Source: Ascarosepion bandense (lineage: Eukaryota; Mollusca; Cephalopoda; Sepiida; Sepiidae). From it: 64,000 nt of DNA. A program made the translations under genes and the position numbers. The stretch is from NCBI GenBank assembly GCA_037127315.1, contig JBBBDQ010001026.1, forward strand, positions 7,140,001-7,204,000, in the 5' to 3' direction. Shown here piece by piece: positions 11,599 to 22,269 of the stretch (position 1 is the first letter of the stretch; every line of letters begins with the position of its first letter). The notes beneath the pieces were generated by a model. That model was given only the letters and a program-made list of their open reading frames with translations. It ran no database searches and was not told where the DNA came from.

Positions 11599-11668
11599 AT
11601 ATATTTTTTATTTTTATTACTAACGTTATTATTACTATTATCATTACTGTTACCATTTTCTACATACA

Positions 11669-11708
<40 letters not shown>

Positions 11709-11848
11709 GGATTAATGTTGTGAAAATAACACTTTATCTCTATCACTATCCCGAGCACTTTATGACAAAAACATGCTTTTCAAAGTATTTTTTAATCAGT
11801 ATACCACTAAAAACATCAATCTTGCCACTATGCATCATCACAACTCAA

Positions 11849-11904
<56 letters not shown>

Positions 11905-11907
<3 letters not shown>

Positions 11908-12015
11908 ATTATAGTTTAGCACAAGTACAAATTACAATCATAGCTCTATTTTTGTGTTGAGCACTGTTTTAAACTGAACATTAATATTTTCTTCTTTTCT
12001 TATTCACATTGATAT
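11905..12015 (+). mobile_element. Penelope-type tail fragment
   Basis: Contains ATAGCTCTATTT and GAGCACTGTTTTAAACTGAA followed by a TTCTTTTC tract and (TA)n. The order matches the tail of the Penelope-like element at about 22085-22200. Confidence 0.5.
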
Positions 12016-12068
12016 ATATATATATATATATAGACGCGAACACACACGCATATATATATAAAGGTAAT

Positions 12069-12077
<9 letters not shown>

Positions 12078-12100
<23 letters not shown>

Positions 12101-12231
12101 GAATAAAGACAATATACACACACATATATATATATATGAATAAAAACAATATACATATATATATATATATATATATATGTATATTGTTTTTATTCATAAA
12201 TATATATATATGTGTGTGTATATTGTCTTTA

Positions 12232-12262
<31 letters not shown>
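12078..12262. repeat. Long near-perfect palindrome
   Basis: The left arm holds GAATAAAGACAATATACACA (12101-12120) and, further in, GAATAAAAACAATATACATA (12138-12157). The right arm holds the exact complements in reverse order (ending near 12195 and 12234). The centre is near 12168 within (TA)n, and arms are about 90 bp. A transcript would fold into one long hairpin. Confidence 0.8.
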
Positions 12263-12272
<10 letters not shown>

Positions 12273-12299
12273 TGGGAGAGAGAGATAAAACTATATTTG

Positions 12300-13488
12300 T
12301 GTGTGTGAGACAGAGTTGTTTCTTTGAATATAGTGTAAATTGATATATTATTAGTCAGCGGGAGTGAAATGTTTTCTAAAGGTTTTAAATAAAGGCATCC
12401 ACAATTATAGAACGTTAACCGAAGTCTCCCGGATCAATCTAAAACTAAGGACGAACCCCTTACACCAGGAGGCAAAAGAAAAAAACTACATACAACAGAG
12501 ACATCCAACATCTAAACTTTACTGGAGCCTCTTCCTTTCCTGTTCTTTCCTTCCTGAATCCTTCACTCGATTTTCTTTCATTTTTCTTTTGTGTCAAGAA
12601 TCACTGAGAATTTTTTTTCCGTTCGCTTATCAACCGGTTCCGAAACCGGGAAATCCGAAGTGAGTCCATCGTAACGAAAGACCATTAATGATTAAAAGTA
12701 TCCAGAACAAAGTCCCCCCGTAAGAAAAAAAAAAAGTTCCGGTGGTCGGCGTCTAATTCGTTATTCATGAAAGATAGGAAACGGAAGTGAGGCGAGAAAA
12801 AGAGAGTGAAGAAAATGAACACCACGCAAGGATATACTGTCAAGAAAAATAAAACATGCAGGATTCATTAACGAAATATATTAGCAAAGGTCATTTCATT
12901 TGGTTCGAGAAAAAAAAATGGCAACAGAAGTCAGGTTAGAATCGATCTCACGACATCCACAATACTCATTTATGAAGTTTATCTAAATCAAATACAAAGA
13001 CACGACGGTATTAACCAGTGCGCATCAATCTCATCGCACTTTCTAAAGAGATTTACAAGACTTTCTAAAAAAAAATGACACAAAAATAACACTATAGAAT
13101 CTCATGATCTGATTTCTGGGACGATTGTTTATATAAGAATAGCTTTTCCAAGCACCGCTTAGATGTGTCACAAAACCGAAAGTTTATGGCACTCAGTGAG
13201 GATCGGAATCACTGCTCAGTTGTAATGTCTGACCAGACAAGCTTGATGACCTTTATACTACACCGAGTTGACTTCTTGTTAATATAACTGTGCATTACAA
13301 ACGTTTTTACTTCAGGAACCAGGAGTAACACTATTTTCACCATACACTAAGCTTTCGTTTTTTTTTTAATTTTTTAAAATTAATTTTAAAATTTTATAAA
13401 ATCAACGAGCCACTCAAGGAAGTGTATTACTGAATGTTTTAAGCGATAAAAAAATGTAAGTCTGGATTATGGGGATGAATGGGAATTA
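12300..13488. other. Non-coding stretch, no recognised gene
   Basis: One 99-codon open frame (12364-12663) has no domain, signal peptide or family resemblance that I can see. The rest is AT-rich with A and T tracts. Possible unrecognised old repeats. Confidence 0.5.
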
Positions 13489-13489
13489 A

Positions 13490-14048
13490 AATAGCTAACC
13501 TTAGAGTTCGAATTCCTGTTAAATTGGATTTACTTACACGCAAATACCGTTGGAAAAAATATTAATCCGTCTCTTCTCCCTCCAGCTATGAGTTAAATGC
13601 CATGAAAGATTGGCAACCAGCCTACCGACGAAAATAAAAGCAACCTACTTAGATAAAATATTCTGCCCAGTCAGTCATGTCACTTCGAGACATGATCACC
13701 CAAAGCGTGTGTCACGTATGACACTTAACTGACTGACTGAATATAATAGTTGGAAATATGATTAAGGCTTCTAATGGGCATAAAATAAGGCATCGGCTTT
13801 CTATTATTATGAAGTAATAAACTGATCCCCCACTATTTCTACTTAATAATATAATACATCTCTTCCCCATCTAGCTGAGTCAAAATAACATGACAGATTG
13901 GGTTCTATAGCCTAGGTCGGCAACCAGTCTACCGCAGAAAGTAATGGCAACCTACGGGATAATCTTCTTCCCAGTCTGTCATGACTCTTTCAAGACATGA
14001 TCACCCAAAGCGTGTATCACGTATGGCACTTAACTGACAGACTGAAAC
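13490..14048 (+). mobile_element. Dimeric SINE (two SINE bodies joined by an AT-rich linker)
   Basis: The first monomer has a degenerate tRNA-like head and ends with ACACTTAACTGACTGACTG near 13736. It joins without A tract to a linker holding TGAAGTAATAAACTGATCCC near 13810, then a second SINE body (CTAGGTCGGCAACCAGTCTA near 13910) that ends GGCACTTAACTGACAGACTG near 14045. The same head-body-linker-body order occurs antisense at 23044, 40572 and 58722, so this is a family structure, not a chance tandem insertion. Confidence 0.8.
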
Positions 14049-14099
14049 CAAGAATTGAAGCAGTTACGAGTGGCAAGGAAATCATTTTCTAAGCGTCTC

Positions 14100-15085
14100 T
14101 CGGAAAAGGGCTTATAGAGTAGAAAATAATAAACCACCTACAAGTTCATTTAAATTTTTCTGAAACGAGTTCAGCAGATATACAAAGATAGAAAGAGCCG
14201 GTAGACAAGGATGTGTTTTTTTACCAGATCTATTTAATTTGTACGGCGATAATATTTTGAGGATCCTAGATGTTATACCAGGATTTGTAATCGGAGGCCA
14301 CAATTTCAACAACGTAGGGTATGCAGATGATACAGTGCTGATTGCAGACACGGAAAGCAAACTACAAAACTCCCTACAGAAGGTAGCTGAAGAGAATGAC
14401 TAAAGAACTACAAATAAACTGCAAGAAAACCGAATGCATAGTGATCAGCAAAAAGTGCAACCGAAAATGCCAAATACAGGTGGGGGATACTAAAATAATG
14501 CAGGTACAAAAATTAAAATACCTGGGAAGTATTCTAACAGGAAACGGAAAGTGCGATACAGAGATCCGAAGGCGAATTGGCATAGCAAAGGAAGCGTTCC
14601 AGAAGCCGAGTAAACTATTAAGACGCAGGAAACTTTCACTAGAAACAAAGAAGAGAGTACTAGATTGCTATGTGATGTCAGTGAATGTCGAACAATATCA
14701 ACAAAGATAAAGGAAAAAACTAGAAGCAACTGAAAATGTGGTTCTACAGAAGGATGTTGTGGATATCATGGACCGAGGATGTGAGCAATGATGATGTGTT
14801 GAAAAGATTGGAAATCAAAAGGAAATTAATATTGAGCATCAGGAAAAGACAACAGAAATTCTTGGGACATGCAATAAGGAAGGAGGGCTTGGAGAACCTG
14901 ATAGTAACAGGCCAGATAGAGGGGAAAAGAGACAGAGGAAGGCAGCGGTTGACATGTTTGAAGGGCCTGAGCAGGTGAATGACAGAACGGGGGTTGCGAG
15001 AAAGTGTGCTAAGAGCCACCAGGTATAGGGAGACGTGGAAGGCCATGATCGCCTACGTCTTGAAAGGACAAGGTATAAAGAAAAA
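14100..15085 (+). mobile_element. RTE-type LINE, copy C (5'-truncated)
   Basis: Starts in mid RT: RYTKIERAGRQGCVFLPDLF near 14175-14235, catalytic box GYADDTVLIADT near 14318-14350 with both aspartates kept, then IRRRIGIAKEAFQKPSK (14564-14612), KKRVLDCYVMSV (14647-14683), WFYRRMLWISWTEDV (14736-14780) and LILSIRKRQQKFLGHAIRKE (14823-14882). Frameshifts near 14395 and 14690. Sits 50 bp after a dimeric SINE. Confidence 0.87.
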
Positions 15086-15774
15086 GAAGAAGAGTTCAAA
15101 ACATATCTCAGAAGTACGCGGAATCAAATCACCCACATTTCTCTAGTATTCCATTTTTTAAGAGGAACTTTAAATCAGACTGCTTTTTCCGAGAATCGTT
15201 ACTCTGTGAAACAAAACTAAAGCCTTTCTTTCTATTCATCACATCTTTGTTCATATCATAGATTTAATAAATAAGAATTACCCTGCAATAAGTGCATGCT
15301 GAACTTGGGCAAAATTTGTATCAAATATGCTATTCAATGGTTCTCTTAAACTTGTACTATGCAGTAGATGCAAGCAGGTTTGGTTATGTTCTTCGAAGTT
15401 TAAAAAAAATTAACTTCAAATTGAAAGAACGACGAAGAAGAAAACAAATTGTCATATTCAAAAGAATTCGTGTTCTCTGTGCTGTCAGTCGAAGAAAACA
15501 TCAGAGGCAAGATCTGTTCGACTTTGGTAGGGCTTTAATTGATTCTCAATCAGTCAATGCTAATTTCTCAATCATTCTGACATAATTTATTGGTGTTCAA
15601 AGCTTATTTTATCTCAGATCCCTTTGAATTAACAAAATACATATAATTGTTTAAACAACCTATAGTACAATGTAGTATTGATTTGAGATATTCGGACCAG
15701 TTTTGTAAACCAATCCCATAACTTAGTCTCTTCTTACGTAGTACAGGTAATTTATTTTTTGTTTTTGCAGTTTG
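15086..15774. other. Non-coding or unrecognised stretch
   Basis: One 97-codon frame (15292-15585) rich in Arg and Lys in its middle; I do not recognise it and see no start context or domain support. Its proximity to the zinc-finger pseudogene downstream could make it part of the same dead locus, but that is speculation. Confidence 0.4.
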
Positions 15775-16185
15775 CATCTAAAAGAAAACCTGAAAACCCT
15801 GGTGAATGTCAAGACGCACAGAACACGCAAATGGGATAAAATATTTCCTGTGAAATCTGTTGAATTGTATTTTCGATTAATTTAAATCTCGAAACAGATA
15901 TATTAAAACATACTGGAGAGAAAGTGTGAAAATGTGTAGATCTAAGTTGTAAATTTCAAACGACAAATATAGACATATATTGAGGAGAAACGTTTCTAGT
16001 GTAAAATTTGTGGAATAAATTTTTACCGTAAACCAAAATCTCTTCATGACACAGTTTAAAATCCCATTTTTAATGTGAAATATGAATTAGAAACTGACCT
16101 ATTTTCATCTCTCAAAACTCATCTGGATAAGAACCTTTATTATTTCAATAAAAGAACGTTACGCGACGATGGAATTAGTTAGACC
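15775..16185 (+). pseudogene. Decayed C2H2 zinc-finger exon
   Basis: Allowing frameshifts and stops, translation gives a series of C2H2-type units: a linker-like HANGIKYF, then CEIC followed by IVFSINLNLETDILKHTGEK (15854-15925), a degraded unit CVDLSCKFQT (about 15933-15965), and EKRF-stop-CKICGINFYRKPKSLHD (15988-16055). C-x2-C pairs, FS/F-Y positions and TGEK linkers are visible. Several second histidines are missing and at least four stops or shifts occur. C2H2 arrays are strongly expanded in octopus genomes, so a dead member is unsurprising. Confidence 0.7.
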
Positions 16186-16398
16186 TTTGTAGATGAAAAA
16201 ACTAGTTGTGCATAGGGGATGTAGACTTTGACACTTTCCATTGCCGCCCCGGGCATATTCTGACATTAGGCGCACAGGAGTGATTTCTGACATTTGGAAT
16301 TACGACCATCTAACTTATAATTTTGGGAATTTGAACATCTCTATTAAGATTCACCTTATTTATATAGATTACAAGCAGTAATCTATAATTTATAAAAT

Positions 16399-16729
16399 GC
16401 AGCCGTAACTTCTACTCCAACAGTTTCTTTCCTCGCACTTCCCGACTGTGGAATTCTCTTCCTCACGATTGCTTCCCCGACGGCTACAATCTTCAGGAGT
16501 TTAAATGTAAGGTCAATAGACACTTCCTAACACACAAACCTGCTCCCATTCTATCAAACATTCTTCCCATCTGCCCAACCCTCATCCTCGGTATCCTTAC
16601 TCATCTGTCACTTTCCTCCTGACATTCCCTATGTCTAACCACTCCTTCTCGTTACCTTCCCCTATGTAGCCCCATGCCCAATAGTGGCAGTGGAATGCCT
16701 TGCTTGGGGTGAGATGATTAAAAAAAAAG
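16399..16729 (+). mobile_element. CR1/Jockey-type LINE, 3' end only
   Basis: Encodes the C-terminal block ...FPRTSRLWNSLPHDCFPDGY and EFKCKVNRHFLTH, then the 3' UTR ending AGTGGCAGTGGAATGCCTTG ... GGGGTGAGATGATT and an A tract. Severe 5' truncation is typical of target-primed reverse transcription. Confidence 0.85.
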
Positions 16730-16730
16730 T

Positions 16731-17106
16731 ATAGCCCGGCGTTGCTCGGGTGTAATGAAAGCTTTAAAACTAATCCATTGTCCTGGAGCTCAGACTCTTT
16801 GGACGTTGGCACGAAAGAATAAAAAGCAATAGTTGTTTCCAGTAAAAGTGAAACCGTAGACTGAAAGAAAAATGAATGGATTTAAGTCAAATTTTGATTT
16901 CCTGATATCAGTATCAAAAAAGTTTTTTCGTCGTAAACTGAATTTTGAAGGCTAAATAAATCCTCTGAGTAAATGGTATCATGGCTGAGACTAAGAACTA
17001 CAATTACACCTACTTAGAGCCAAAGCCGAAGCAAAAACTAAAATAAAAGAGCTGAAAAAATACAGATATACAGGCAGATAAATAGACACACACACAAACA
17101 TCTTGC

Positions 17107-17142
<36 letters not shown>

Positions 17143-17470
17143 CGATTTTCTGCACTATTGTAAGAACTGTAACCTTGAAACGTCTGAATATCGTTTCTTA
17201 TGTCTTTGTCTATGATTGTATCAAATTTGATTAAAATCGGACCACTCCTTCTGTAACACGATTTTTTCGATTATCGATATTTATCGAGGGTACCTCGACA
17301 CAAAACCTAGCTAAGAACACTCGCAGACGCTTATTGTACAACTGTGTAAATTTTCAAGAAAATAGGTTCAGCCGTTTCGGAGTCTGTTGGTAACGGACAT
17401 ACAAACAGACACACACACACATGCACACACAGAGACAAAGTTCAATTTATAAATAAGTTTAGATTTATTT
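16731..17470 (+). mobile_element. Dispersed non-coding repeat (family D), full-looking copy
   Basis: Begins GTATAGCCCGGCGTTGCTCG directly after the A tract of the preceding LINE end and closes with AGTTCAATTTATAAATAAGT. Its distal 410 bp recur at 44826-45235 in the same orientation, including AATCGGACCACTCCTTCT and GGTTCAGCCGTTTCGGAGTC. An internal (TA)n run lies at 17112-17140. No coding content; class unknown. Confidence 0.7.
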
Positions 17471-17679
17471 TTTATTTATTTGAATAATATTACTCAGGAC
17501 AAGTGAAACTTTTCCGAACACAAAATATATCTGAAAAAGGTCGGACAATGCAACTATTGATATATTGAGACTATAACAACCAAAATTAGGATACTCATTT
17601 AAATATATCAAAATGTAATAAAGATAATCTATAATCACGAAAGTTTAGATAAAAATTAGATAGCATTTGAAATTGTAGC

Positions 17680-19021
17680 CTTGACATGATATCAGACAAC
17701 GTAATTGTCTTGCTTGGCAGCCAATCCAAAAGAGACACTGAAACTCGTATCGAGATGTCAAAGACACACCACTATTTTAAATGTTGCTGCATGGATCAAG
17801 CTAGTCTACTTGAAAGCAAAACACTGCACCTCCTCGGATTATCTCTCACAACAGACCTCCGCTGGAATGACTATAAAGAATCCATAGCTAAATCCGCTGC
17901 TAGGAAAGTCGGTTCTCTGTGTAGGGCCAGGATGTTTTTCCGCCTGAAACAATCCTGCACATATGCCTTCCAATGCTATCATACGAATGCGGGTGTCCCT
18001 CAAGGCTCTATTCTAGGTCCTATGCATTTTCTAATCTACATTAACGATCTCCCAGATGTAATAAGATCTCAAGTAGACATCACAGTTTAGTCACACATTG
18101 ATAAAAAATCTGCTGAGGCTGACAAAGCAAACCTCGCTGCCGAGCCTTGGCGGACTGGGGTAAGAAATGACTCGTGAATTTTAATACTTCCAAAACGAAG
18201 CTACTATCTAGTAACCATCACAGATAATCGCTCCTACTCCCCATTAGCTTGGATCAGGCTAGTCTCTCTGAAAGCAAAACACTTTGCCTCCTCGGCTTAA
18301 CTCTGACAACAGAACTCAAGTGGAATGAAAATATAGAGTCCATAGCCAAATCCGCTGCTAAGAAAGTCGTTTCTCTTTGTAGGGACAGGATGTTTTTTCC
18401 CGCCTGAAACAATCCTGCACATATATAAATCTAGAATCCCGCCTTGCATTTAATATCTGGTCGGGTGCTCCTGCTATCAACCTGGGTGTCCTTGACAAAA
18501 TCCAACGGAGAATCTGTAATGTGATAGATCCCGACATGGTATCTCAGATATAGTCACTTTCTCACCGGCGAAATGTGGCTTCCCAGTGTCTCTTCTAGAA
18601 ATACTTTCACGGCTTCTGCTCCAATGAACTTAGCTCACTGGTGCCCCCTATATATAATTTTACTCAAGATTACCAATTAGGTCCCACCCTTTTACTGTGA
18701 GAGCAATAAATTATAAACGCAAATTCTACTCCAGCAACTTCTTTTCTCGCAATTCTCGCTTGTGGAATTCCCTTCCATTTACTTGCTTTCCCGACAGCTG
18801 CAATCTTCAAAAATTTAAATGTAAAATCAATAGTCATCTCCGATCTTACTAATATGCATCCTCTCTCTCATGGTCCTTTCTCCATCCACTCTACTCTCAT
18901 CTGTATTCTCATCCTTTTCTTACCCACTTCCTGACACACCTTATAACCTGTCTCATAACTTTCCTCTTATGTAACCCCCTGAAAAACAGTGGCAGTAAAA
19001 TACCTTGCTTAGGGCGATATG

Positions 19022-19022
<1 letters not shown>
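17680..19022 (+). mobile_element. CR1/Jockey-type LINE, internally rearranged
   Basis: RT thumb sequence ([20 protein letters not shown] near 17790-17850) is followed by an upstream RT motif ([20 protein letters not shown] near 17988-18045), and then by the thumb again (DQASLSESKTLCLLGLTLTT near 18250-18310), C-terminal block and 3' UTR. The order shows a duplication or rearrangement of about 465 bp. It is full of stops and cannot encode an enzyme. Confidence 0.8.

Positions 19023-19023
<1 letters not shown>

Positions 19024-19082
<59 letters not shown>
19024..19082. repeat. (TA)n microsatellite
   Basis: Uninterrupted TA run separating the LINE 3' end from the inverted tail of the Penelope-like element. 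Confidence 0.95.
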
Positions 19083-19085
<3 letters not shown>

Positions 19086-19235
19086 ATTTTGTTTTACAAC
19101 ATGTACATAATTTTTTCTATATATGTCTTCTTTACATCCATATGGTTGTTTCAGTGTTTGGACTTCAAACATATCATCGGGAGAAATAAAGAATAAGAGT
19201 TTGAAATCATTCTCTGTTTATATTTGGTTCATTGT
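19083..19235 (-). repeat. Inverted tail of the Penelope-like element
   Basis: Reverse complement of the downstream tail at 21945-22095, including CATATGGTTGTTTCAGTGTT on the plus strand and the GATGA-stem-GAAAC hammerhead-like core (19155-19190, minus strand). Confidence 0.85.
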
Positions 19236-19289
19236 TGTCGTGTTGTTTATATTTGGTTCGTTGTTGTAGTGTTGTTAAATATTAAAAAA

Positions 19290-19450
19290 AAAAACTATAA
19301 AATAAAAGAATCTTCCATACCGAAAAAATCAAAATTGGAAAGAAAAAGCATCCCACCCCTATCACGTCTATCTAAGAAACCCCAAAGTGAAAATCTAGCC
19401 ACAGGATCAAAGTAAATACATAAATTACGTCCGCTAACAACAGACATCAA
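19290..19450 (+). repeat. Upstream pseudo-LTR of the Penelope-like element
   Basis: Direct repeat partner of about 21545-21715. Shared blocks include CCATACCGAAAAAATCAAAA, CTATCTAAGAAACCCCAAAG and ACATCAATCAATTA. Confidence 0.8.
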
Positions 19451-19513
19451 TCAATTATAATCAACAACAACGAACAGTGGACTAAGAACTCAAAGGAGAA
19501 ATTTGATTTATCC

Positions 19514-20182
19514 ATGGGTGCCCTGGATTATGCAGAAGCTTCGTATCTAACCGGATTATTCTTACTGTACAATTTAACTGCACATAAGGAAATAGAAACA
19601 AGCAGGATAGGACTGCATAGGGACGACGGACTGATGATAATTGATAAATCTACTGGAGGTAAGGTTGATAAAACCAGAAAATTAATCCACAGAGTCTTTA
19701 AATCCTTTGGCCTTAACATACTGATTAACCGCAATATCAAACAAGTAGACTTCCTAGACATAACATTAGACCAAGTATCGAATACTTTCCAACCTTACAT
19801 GAAAAACAACGCTAACCCAATATATATAAACCCCAACTCTAATCACCCACCATCCATTATTAAGCACATCCCATCATCAGTTGAACGTCACATTAACACA
19901 CACTCATCCAACAAAGAGATATTTGATAAGCACAAGGTAATTTATAATAGAATCCTTATTGAAAGCGGGTATAAATCATCAAAAATCTGTTTTGTGGAAA
20001 AATTCAAAAGTCCAAAAAGCAAAAATAGAAGCAGGATAATAATATGGTATAACCCTCCATTCCACCAATCAGTTAATTTCAAGCTGGGACATAAATTTCT
20101 TAAATTAGTAGAGAAGCACTTTCCCAAAAATAACCCTCTGAGCAAAATCTTTAATAAAAATACCATAAATTTCTTAAATTAG
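19514..20182 (+). pseudogene. Penelope-like reverse transcriptase, C-terminal half
   Basis: 222 codons. The catalytic box is present as GLHRDDGLMIID (residues about 33-44); the usual first residue of YxDD-type motifs is replaced by H-R. Downstream are NIKQVDFLDITLD (about 74-86), a family-typical block, and a YINPNSNHPPSIIKHIPSSV block (about 103-122) that I recall from Penelope-type proteins. The N-terminal half of the RT fingers/palm is absent upstream. The frame ends prematurely because a 74-bp tandem duplication (20091-20164 and 20165-20238) shifts it. Without the extra unit the frame would lead on toward the endonuclease. Confidence 0.8.
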
Positions 20183-20238
20183 TAGAGAAGCACTTTCCCA
20201 AAAATAACCTTCTGAGCAAAATCTTTAATAAAAATACC
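20091..20238 (+). repeat. 74-bp tandem duplication inside the RT-endonuclease linker
   Basis: ATAAATTTCTTAAATTAGTA starts at 20091 and again at 20165. The copies differ at one or two positions. As 74 is not a multiple of three, it breaks the reading frame. Confidence 0.9.
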
Positions 20239-20286
20239 ATAAAATTAAGCTATAGATGTTCCAATAATCTAGAAAAAATAATTAAA

Positions 20287-20796
20287 ATGCATAACACTAA
20301 AATAGTAAAAATACACAGCAAAAATAAATCCAACACTAATACAAGTCCGTCCCATGATAACAACCTCTGTAACTGTAGAAACCCCAACCAATGCCCCATG
20401 GCCAATAAATGTCTGACGAAATCTCTGATATATATGTGTTCGATTTCACCCTTAGAAAATTCTAAAGATGCAAAAATATATATTGGGAATACCATGAACG
20501 TATTCAAAAAGCGCTTTTACAATCACCTTTCATTCTTCAATAACAAAGAAAAGCAAAACATGGCATCTCTCTCCAAACACTTTTGGAAATTAAAAGACGA
20601 AAATAAAAAAACTAAGGTCAAATGGAAAATTCTCAAAAAAGCAAGAACAGCAAAATCTATAAAAGAACCATGCTTTCTTTGCCTTCAGAAAAAAATAGAG
20701 ATCCTTAAATATATAAATAATAAGCTCTTAAATCAGAGACACGAAACCACAGTAAACTGCAAGCACATTAGGGACCTAACCCTACAATCATGCTAA
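20287..20796 (+). pseudogene. GIY-YIG endonuclease domain of the Penelope-like element
   Basis: 169 codons. A Cys-rich knuckle CNCRNPNQCPMANKC (about residues 27-41) precedes the nuclease core, as in Penelope-type proteins. The core shows LIYMCSI (GIY-like strand) then AKIYIGNT (YIG) and the helix with the catalytic arginine, VFKKRFYNH (about 73-81). The C-terminal part has CFLCLQKKIEIL and a terminal C-K-H-I motif. The domain itself is open from start to stop, but it is separated from the RT by the frame-breaking duplication, so the full polyprotein is lost. This nuclease would nick the chromosomal target for target-primed reverse transcription. Confidence 0.8.
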
Positions 20797-21310
20797 GAAA
20801 TACTGAGAGTTTGATTAGATATTATTATTATAAAAGATAACAAATGCTATAGAAAAAATCGATCTAATAAATCCTTAAAGGAAGGTCAAATACCCACAAA
20901 AACAACTAAATAAATAAAACATAAAATTAAAGAAATAAAAAAGCTCCCAAACTATCACTAAAGCCTACACCAAATAACCTTACTTAACGCAATAACCTTA
21001 CTGAAATACAAAAATATTCCGTACTGGAAAAATCAAAATTAAACAAACTCGAAAAATAATCAAAATTCATATATTCAAAATCAAGATTAAATATACTACT
21101 TCAGAATAATTATATCATACACAAAATAAACTGTAAGCACACGTAAGATCTAACCGTACAATCACACTAAAAAATACTGGAAATTTGAATAGATATTTTT
21201 ATTATAAAAGATAAAAAATGCTATAGAAAAAATCGATCTAATAAATCCTTAAAGTAAGATCTAATACCCGCAAAAATATCTAAATAAATAAAATATATAA
21301 AATATTAAAA
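20750..21310 (+). repeat. 374-bp segment duplicated in the Penelope-like 3' region
   Basis: CTGCAAGCACATTAGG... near 20757 recurs as CTGTAAGCACACGTAAG near 21131, and AAAATCGATCTAATAAATCC appears in both. The second copy contains the same decayed end of the endonuclease reading frame. Confidence 0.75.
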
Positions 21311-21544
21311 GAAATAAATAGGATTCCAAACGATAATTTATAGAAAAAAGAATATAAAAAAATAAAAGAAAAGACCGATCCTCTAAACTTAAAATTAAGA
21401 TTAAACATACATCTTTATATAAAAAACTGATAAAATGGTAATTTGCATTTACTTCCTAAAAAATACAAGTTTAGATTTCTTGAAATAACTTCGCCTAAAT
21501 ACAATAATACTCCAAATTTGAATATAAAATATAAAAAAAACTAT

Positions 21545-21715
21545 TTAAAAAACAACCGTATAAAATAAAAAAATATTCCATACCGAAAAAATCAAAATTG
21601 GAAAGAAAAAACACTCCACCCTTATCACGTCTATCTAAGAAACCCCAAAGTGAAAACCGAGCAATAGGATCAAAGTAAATACATGAACTAGGTCCGCTAA
21701 CAACATACATCAATC
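21545..21715 (+). repeat. Downstream pseudo-LTR of the Penelope-like element
   Basis: Direct partner of 19290-19450 at high identity, located 1.2 kb after the endonuclease stop. Confidence 0.8.
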
Positions 21716-21994
21716 AATTAAACGATAGCCAACCATAAAACTGACCACTCCACACGCCGCTCTCTTAGAAATTCTAACCAAAAGATATACCTGACCGATA
21801 AAACGTACATTCCAACAGATAATACCATTAATCAAGAATTTCACACTTACACACCAGATTCTTCAAAAGTCTAACGGTCAAAACGAATGACACATTCACT
21901 TAATTATCAATAACCCCAACCGACCCCCACGACAACAACGAACCAAATATAAACAGAGAATGATTCCAAACTCTTACTCTTGACTTCTGCCGAT

Positions 21995-22035
21995 GATGTG
22001 TTTGAGTCCAAACACTGAAACAACCATATGGATGT
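21995..22035 (+). ncRNA. Hammerhead-like core in the Penelope-like tail
   Basis: CCGATGA is followed by a hairpin GTGTTTG/CAAACAC and then GAAAC, the order of a hammerhead core (CUGANGA, stem II, GAAA). Position 4 of the core is C instead of U in this and in the inverted 5' copy, which should abolish activity. Penelope-like elements of many eukaryotes are known to carry hammerheads in their pseudo-LTRs, which supports the reading. Confidence 0.55.
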
Positions 22036-22194
22036 AGAGAAGAGGACATATATAGAAAAAATTATGTACATGTTCTAAAACATAATTTATAATAAATATT
22101 CACAGCTCTATACATCATATATCGAGCACTGTTTTAAATTAATGTTTTGGACGTGAAAAACAATTTTCTTTTCTCTCCTCATTCTATACTCACT

Positions 22195-22234
<40 letters not shown>

Positions 22235-22269
22235 ACTCTCCCGTCGATCTCGACGTATGAGGTTCCGAC

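Larger units (their letters stand above)
11401..12300. repeat. (TA)n microsatellite field
   Basis: At least seven separate (TA)n runs (about 11518-11548, 11675-11705, 11852-11902, 12012-12030, 12074-12100, 12156-12178, 12236-12270). They separate small repeat remnants: a hammerhead-element end (11551-11598, minus), a Penelope-type tail (11905-12015) and a long palindrome (12078-12262). Confidence 0.85.
19083..22232 (+). mobile_element. Penelope-like element with pseudo-LTRs and inverted tails
   Basis: Order of parts: inverted tail (19083-19235), upstream direct repeat (about 19290-19450), RT (19514-20182), GIY-YIG endonuclease (20287-20796), AT-rich 3' region with an internal 374-bp duplication, downstream direct repeat (about 21545-21715), tail (21945-22198) and (TA)n. 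The direct repeats share GAAAGAAAAA, ATCACGTCTATCTAAGAAAC and ATCAAAGTAAATACAT. The tail at 21945-22095 is the reverse complement of 19083-19235. RT plus C-terminal GIY-YIG and pseudo-LTR structure are hallmarks of Penelope-like elements. The copy is inactive by stops and a frameshifting duplication. Confidence 0.85.

Noticed and set aside
12364..12663. 99-codon frame as a gene
   Set aside because: No domain, no start context argument and surrounded by microsatellites; length is expected by chance in 64 kb.
13190..13260. Possible tRNA-like arm near GCACTCAGTGAGGATCGGAA
   Set aside because: No A box or B box at tRNA spacing.
15292..15585. 97-codon Arg/Lys-rich frame as a host gene
   Set aside because: No recognisable domain and no splice or promoter evidence; kept only as a remark.
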